Source: Xanthobacteraceae bacterium (lineage in GTDB: Bacteria; Pseudomonadota; Alphaproteobacteria; Rhizobiales; Xanthobacteraceae). From it: 9,181 nt of DNA. A program made the translations under genes and the position numbers. The first letter of the stretch is position 1. The number at the start of each line of letters is the position of its first letter. Location of the stretch: positions 1 to 9,181 of the forward strand of contig JAUSIF010000047.1 of assembly GCA_030648135.1 (NCBI GenBank). The letters run 5' to 3'. This document shows positions 6,413-9,181 of the stretch, one piece after another. The notes below the pieces were generated by a model. It worked only from the letters and a program-made list of their open reading frames with translations, did not search any database and was not told the DNA's origin.

Positions 6413-7084
6413 TCAGAATACGAACTGCCTTGGCGCCGCAAAGCCGGGTAAGGGCGGAATCGTGGCGTCGAACAGCGGCCGCTTGCTCACGGCTCCGCCG
6501 ATACGGACATGGAGAATCGCCCGCCCCATCGGACCCGACCGGACCACGGCGCCGAGGCGGCCGCCGTCCGCGAGCTGGGCGAACAGCGCCTCGGGAACAA
6601 CCTCGACCGAGCCATTGAGCAGAATCGCGTCATAGGGTCCTTTGCCCGGCGCGCCCGCCGCGAGCGGGCCGGTCACGACTTCGACATTGCCGGTGCCGAG
6701 TTCGGCGAGGAGCCGGCGCGCCCGGGCGGCAAGCTCCTCGTCCTGTTCGAGCGCGATCACCCGGCCCGCGAGTCGGCCGAGCACCGCGGCGGAATAGCCG
6801 GTGGCGCAGCCGACATCGAGGATGCTGTCGCCGGCGGCAAGGTCGAGCGCCTGCACCAGCTTAGCGAACGCCATCGGCTCGATCAGATAGCGCGCCGGCC
6901 GGCCGGCCGCCGCCTCGCGCACCAGCGGGTCCTCGTCGAGATAGGCGAGGCTCGCGCGGGCTTCGGGCACGAAGCGTTCGCGCGGCAACTCGAGCATGGC
7001 GTCGATGATGCGCGGATCGGTGACGTCGTTGACGCGAATCTGGCCGTCCACCATGGTCCGACGCAATTGGGTGAAGTCGATCAT
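6413..7084 (-). CDS. Divergent protein-L-isoaspartate O-methyltransferase-like protein
   Basis: A SAM-dependent class I methyltransferase of the PCMT (Pcm) superfamily, 223 residues, soluble and probably cytoplasmic. The N-terminal helical part (MVDGQIRVNDVTDPRIIDAM, residues 11-30, then LPRERFVPE) and the SAM-binding motif ILDVGCATGYSA (88-99), with acidic ALEQDE after it (111-116), place it in the family. Three PCMT signatures are altered. The GxGQTISQP region reads GRPARYLIEP (61-70). The GDG after strand 4 reads GPL (139-141). The VTAA segment reads LNGS (156-159). Isoaspartate repair activity is therefore doubtful, and the true substrate is unknown. The ATG at 7084 has AAGGGG 5 nt upstream; an in-frame ATG at 7156 adds 24 unconserved residues. 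It lies 183 bp upstream of tolC on the same strand. Confidence 0.85.
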   Translation of the reverse strand: MIDFTQLRRTMVDGQIRVNDVTDPRIIDAMLELPRERFVPEARASLAYLDEDPLVREAAAGRPARYLIEPMAFAKLVQALDLAAGDSILDVGCATGYSAAVLGRLAGRVIALEQDEELAARARRLLAELGTGNVEVVTGPLAAGAPGKGPYDAILLNGSVEVVPEALFAQLADGGRLGAVVRSGPMGRAILHVRIGGAVSKRPLFDATIPPLPGFAAPRQFVF

Positions 7085-7156
7085 CGCGTCCCCTTCGCGC
7101 GTGCCGCGCACGGCACGAGCAATGATCCAGCGCCCGACAAAAGGCAAGGCGGCCAT

Positions 7157-7185
7157 TGTTGTCCGGGGGGACGTTTGCTATCAAC
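7157..7185 (+). promoter_or_regulatory. Probable promoter of tRNA-Cys
   Basis: TTGTTG (7157-7162) and TATCAA (7180-7185) are separated by exactly 17 bp, matching three of six and four of six consensus bases. Transcription would start near 7192, about 30 nt before the mature tRNA. It overlaps the upstream region of the divergent methyltransferase-like gene. Confidence 0.45.
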
Positions 7186-7222
7186 GCGCGCACCCGCAAG
7201 TCCCGTCGCCGGCGGTGCAGAT

Positions 7223-7296
7223 GGCCACGTGGCGGAGTGGTTACGCAGCGGACTGCAAATCCGTATACCCCGGTTCGATTCCGGGCGTGGCCTCCA
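7223..7296 (+). tRNA. tRNA-Cys (anticodon GCA)
   Basis: A complete cloverleaf can be drawn. The acceptor stem GGCCACG (7223-7229) pairs with CGTGGCC (7286-7292). The anticodon stem 7248-7252/7260-7264 closes the loop CTGCAAA with anticodon GCA at 7255-7257. The T-stem CCCGG/CCGGG encloses TTCGATT. The discriminator base is U (7293), an identity element of cysteine tRNAs, and CCA is encoded (7294-7296). Confidence 0.97.
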
Positions 7297-7357
7297 TTCC
7301 TGATGATATTGCCTAGGTAACTTGGCATTCGTTGCCGTGGTCGCGGGGTCGCCACGC

Positions 7358-7386
7358 TTGGCAAGGCCGGGGGCCCGGTTTATACG
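7358..7386 (+). promoter_or_regulatory. Probable promoter of tRNA-Asn
   Basis: TTGGCA (7358-7363, five of six matches to TTGACA) and TATACG (7381-7386, four of six) are separated by 17 bp. Transcription would start near 7393, about 16 nt before the mature tRNA. The bases just after the -10 box are GC-rich (GGCTCGGCGCGGG nearby), as in stringently controlled tRNA and rRNA promoters. The tRNA therefore appears to be transcribed separately from tRNA-Cys. Confidence 0.62.
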
Positions 7387-7408
7387 GCTCGGCGCGGGAG
7401 TCACCCGT

Positions 7409-7483
7409 TCCCCGGTAGCTCAGCGGTAGAGCAAGCGGCTGTTAACCGCTAGGTCGCTGGTTCGAATCCGGCCCGGGGAGCCA
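7409..7483 (+). tRNA. tRNA-Asn (anticodon GTT)
   Basis: The acceptor stem TCCCCGG (7409-7415) pairs with CCGGGGA (7473-7479). The anticodon loop CTGTTAA carries GTT at 7441-7443. The T-arm contains GGTTCGAATCC. The discriminator is G (7480), as in asparagine tRNAs, and CCA is encoded (7481-7483). The genes to its right look accessory, so its 3' end is a possible integration point, but no second copy of the tRNA end is visible in the window. Confidence 0.97.
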
Positions 7484-7616
7484 CCATCTTGCCGACACGT
7501 AGCGGGCCCGTAGGGCTAAACCTCATCCGGTAATCTCCCAGTCGGTGGCGCCCTTGCTGGAGTTCGCCGCCTGGCGCAGAATTCCGCCGTCCGCAACATT
7601 CGGCAAAGTTCGAACC

Positions 7617-8069
7617 ATGTATGTCGCCAGCACGAAGCGTCTGACCAATGACGGCGCGAAGAAGATGATGACGACTGCAATCGACAAGGCCCGGGAGGCC
7701 AACATCGCGATTTCAGTCGCCATCGCCGACGCGGGCGGACATCTGATTTTGCTCGAACGCATGGACGGGGGACGTTTTCACTTAGTGCACTCGGCCACCA
7801 CGAAAGCCGTCTCTGCGGCTTCGAACAAACGTCCGACCTCGGCCAAAGGCGCGCAGGCGCAGCCGCTCGATGTGGCGCATGCTCTCGGTCTTGCGCTCGC
7901 GGCCGGCCCAGAGCGCTGGACGGCAATGGAGGGCGGTTGTCCGGTCATCGTGGACGGCGAATGCATCGGCGGCGTTGGTGTCAGCGGCGGCGACTGGGCG
8001 ACAGACGAGCGCATCGCGCGGGAGGCGGTTGAATCGATCGGCGCGAGCTGGCGCATCGACCCGAAGTGA
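7617..8069 (+). CDS. GlcG/HbpS-family (DUF336) protein
   Basis: A 150-residue protein of the GlcG/HbpS family, small alpha/beta proteins some of which bind heme. Many lie in catabolic operons such as that for glycolate, with no settled biochemical role. The family pattern is clear: ISVAIADAGGHLILLERMDGG (residues 32-52), then an ATTKAVSAAS helix, CPVIVDGECIGGVGVSGG (108-125), and the C-terminal DERIAREAVESIG. No signal peptide or membrane segment is seen. The ATG at 7617 gives an N-terminus (MYVASTKRLT) like homologues but has no clear ribosome binding site; an in-frame GTG at 7545 would add 24 residues that look unrelated. It is the first of three tightly spaced plus-strand reading frames, the next starting 29 nt after its stop, which suggests one operon with the solute-binding protein. 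The exact role is unknown. Confidence 0.85.
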   Translation: MYVASTKRLTNDGAKKMMTTAIDKAREANIAISVAIADAGGHLILLERMDGGRFHLVHSATTKAVSAASNKRPTSAKGAQAQPLDVAHALGLALAAGPERWTAMEGGCPVIVDGECIGGVGVSGGDWATDERIAREAVESIGASWRIDPK

Positions 8070-8098
8070 CCGCCGTCCGCAAAAGGAGCTAAGCCCGG

Positions 8099-8260
8099 AT
8101 GGCTTTCGCGCCGTTATGTATAGCCTGCATCGGCATGGGCTGGTGGCCGGATGTGATTGCCGATACAATTCGGTGCTCCGGCAAGCTCGTTCGCGCCGGC
8201 ATCCTATCCGCACGAGAGGGACGCCGCGTTGAAATCGCTGAAATTCTTGCTAACGTTTGA
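8099..8260 (+). pseudogene. Remnant of a Gfo/Idh/MocA-type oxidoreductase (53 codons)
   Basis: A short reading frame with a good ribosome binding site (AAGGAG at 8083-8088, 10 nt before the ATG at 8099). Residues 4-30, including IACIGMGWWPDVIADTIR and then SGKL, resemble the extreme N-terminus of NAD(P)-dependent Gfo/Idh/MocA oxidoreductases, which begin with a Rossmann strand and a GWW.DV.AD phrase. Residues 34-50 (GILSAREGRRVEIAEIL) resemble the C-terminal end of the same family (SAREGRRV). The roughly 300 residues between, including the catalytic Lys region, are missing. The simplest reading is a gene reduced by an internal in-frame deletion. It lies between the GlcG-like gene (29-nt gap) and the solute-binding protein gene (12-nt gap) and is still in operon position. 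Recognition is from memory of the family; a genuine small protein is the alternative. Confidence 0.55.
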
Positions 8261-8272
8261 TCGGGGGAACTC

Positions 8273-9181
8273 GTGAAAGCACCGATGAAAATTCTGGCGG
8301 TGTTGGGTTGCGCGGCGTTGGTCGGCTCCGCCAACGTGGCTCAGGCGCAAGAGCCGCCTTTCCCGCAAAGGGGCGTGATCGAGATAACGGTGCTTTTTCC
8401 CGCGGGCTCGTCGGCGGATGTGACCGCTCGATTGCTCGCCAACGGCATGGCAAAGCAGCTCGGCGCGAATGTAATCGTGGTCAACCGTCCCGGCGCGGGA
8501 GGGGCGATCGGTTACCGGTACGTCGCCGGGCAAAAGCCGGACGGTTATTCCCTGGTCTGGAATTCCAATTCCATATCGACCACCTACCATTCAGGCACGC
8601 TGTCGTTCAATTACGAGGCCTTCGATGCGGTGGCTCGGGTGCTGGTCGAATCGCCGGTGGTCGCGGTGCGCAGCGACTCGAAATGGAAATCGCTCGCCGA
8701 TGTCATGACCGCCGCAAAATCGCAGCCCAAGGGGATCACGGTGGCCAATTCCGGCATCGGCAGCCACACGCATATCTCGTCGGTGGCCTTGTTCAAGGCC
8801 GCCGGAGTCGAAGTGGTGGATGTGCCGTTCGGCGCCGCTCAGGTCGTGCCGAGCTTGCTCGGCGCTCAAGTGGACGCCATCGTGCAATTGCCCGCAGCGC
8901 TTGCGGGTTACGTCAAGACCGGACAGGTACGGCTGATCGCGGCACTGACAACCAATCGCGATCCGGCGTTTCCTGATGTGCCGACCGCGCGCGAGCAGGG
9001 GTTCGATGTCTCGCTCGAGGCATGGCGCGGCATCGCCGTGCCCAAGGGAACGCCCAAGACGGTGATCGCAACGCTCGAGACTGCGATCAGGAAGACCGTA
9101 GAGAGTCCCGAGTTTGCGCAAGCAAACGAAAACCTCGGCGCGCGCCCGGCGTTCATGCCCGCGGCTGAGTTCGGCCAGTTG
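8273..9181 (+). CDS. Bug/TctC-family periplasmic solute-binding protein (cut by window edge)
   Basis: Substrate receptor of the tripartite tricarboxylate transporter type, or an orphan Bug receptor, binding small carboxylates or amides in the periplasm. 303 residues are present and the frame is open to the window end; the family is usually about 320-330 residues, so little is missing. A signal peptide covers residues 1-25, with likely cleavage after VAQA. Family segments are in order: ITVLFPAGSSADVTARLLA (38-56), VVNRPGAGGAIGYRYVAGQKPDGY (69-92), a VPFGAAQVVPSLLGAQVDAI segment, LIAALTTNRDPAFPDVPTARE, and the EAWRGIAVPKGTP signature. The GTG at 8273 is preferred because GGGGGA lies 4 nt upstream; the ATG at 8285 has no such site and would shorten the basic N-region. 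No TctA/TctB membrane genes are seen in the window. The ligand cannot be predicted. Confidence 0.93.
   Translation, partial: MKAPMKILAVLGCAALVGSANVAQAQEPPFPQRGVIEITVLFPAGSSADVTARLLANGMAKQLGANVIVVNRPGAGGAIGYRYVAGQKPDGYSLVWNSNSISTTYHSGTLSFNYEAFDAVARVLVESPVVAVRSDSKWKSLADVMTAAKSQPKGITVANSGIGSHTHISSVALFKAAGVEVVDVPFGAAQVVPSLLGAQVDAIVQLPAALAGYVKTGQVRLIAALTTNRDPAFPDVPTAREQGFDVSLEAWRGIAVPKGTPKTVIATLETAIRKTVESPEFAQANENLGARPAFMPAAEFGQL

Noticed and set aside
7332..7364. Imperfect hairpin between the two tRNAs as a tRNA-Cys terminator
   Set aside because: The stem is interrupted, no T-run follows, and it overlaps the -35 box of the tRNA-Asn promoter.
7523..7619. Minus-strand stretch just right of tRNA-Asn that reads like a protein C-terminus (LPNVADGGILRQAANSS)
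   Set aside because: It is only about 30 codons, has no recognised family or ribosome binding site and overlaps the GlcG-like start region. It could be a gene scar, but nothing supports that.
8257..8976. Plus-strand open frame of 239 codons over the solute-binding protein gene
   Set aside because: It is the wrong frame. The frame beginning at 8273 gives a full signal peptide and all Bug-family segments and stays open to the window end.

Overview
The window is GC-rich chromosomal DNA from an alphaproteobacterium, most likely a member of the Hyphomicrobiales (Rhizobiales) near the Bradyrhizobium/Xanthobacteraceae side. The grounds are a PopZ homologue next to valS, a PrtD/PrtE-type type I secretion pair with a rhizobial-type TolC, a Bug-family binding protein, and GC-rich palindromic repeats of the kind scattered through these genomes. 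The assignment rests on recognising protein families by eye; no database search was made.

Left part, all on the minus strand and so read from right to left: a divergent protein-L-isoaspartate O-methyltransferase-like protein (6413-7084), a TolC-family outer-membrane channel (4841-6229), a PrtD-type ABC permease/ATPase (2865-4628), a PrtE/HlyD membrane-fusion protein (1561-2868, sharing an ATGA overlap with prtD), the polar organising protein PopZ (702-1394), and the first 141 codons of valyl-tRNA synthetase (1-424, cut by the window edge). The three export genes could build a full inner membrane-periplasm-outer membrane channel; no secreted substrate gene is present. The 166 bp before popZ hold four GANTC sites, including a 10-bp tandem repeat. 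The 277 bp between popZ and valS hold two inverted copies of a palindromic element and a probable valS promoter.

Middle: tRNA-Cys(GCA) and tRNA-Asn(GTT) on the plus strand, both with encoded CCA, each preceded by a credible sigma-70-type promoter.

Right part, plus strand, with a more accessory flavour: a GlcG/HbpS-family (DUF336) protein (7617-8069), a 53-codon ORF that looks like the two ends of a Gfo/Idh/MocA oxidoreductase joined by a large internal deletion (8099-8260), and a Bug/TctC-type periplasmic solute-binding protein (8273 to the window edge). The close spacing and common direction suggest one small catabolic or uptake operon that has lost its dehydrogenase.

I see no clearly new multi-gene system. 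The points most worth checking are the GANTC cluster at popZ, the paired palindromic elements with different middles, the methyltransferase lacking the isoaspartate-repair signatures, the FliM-like motif in PopZ, and the collapsed oxidoreductase.
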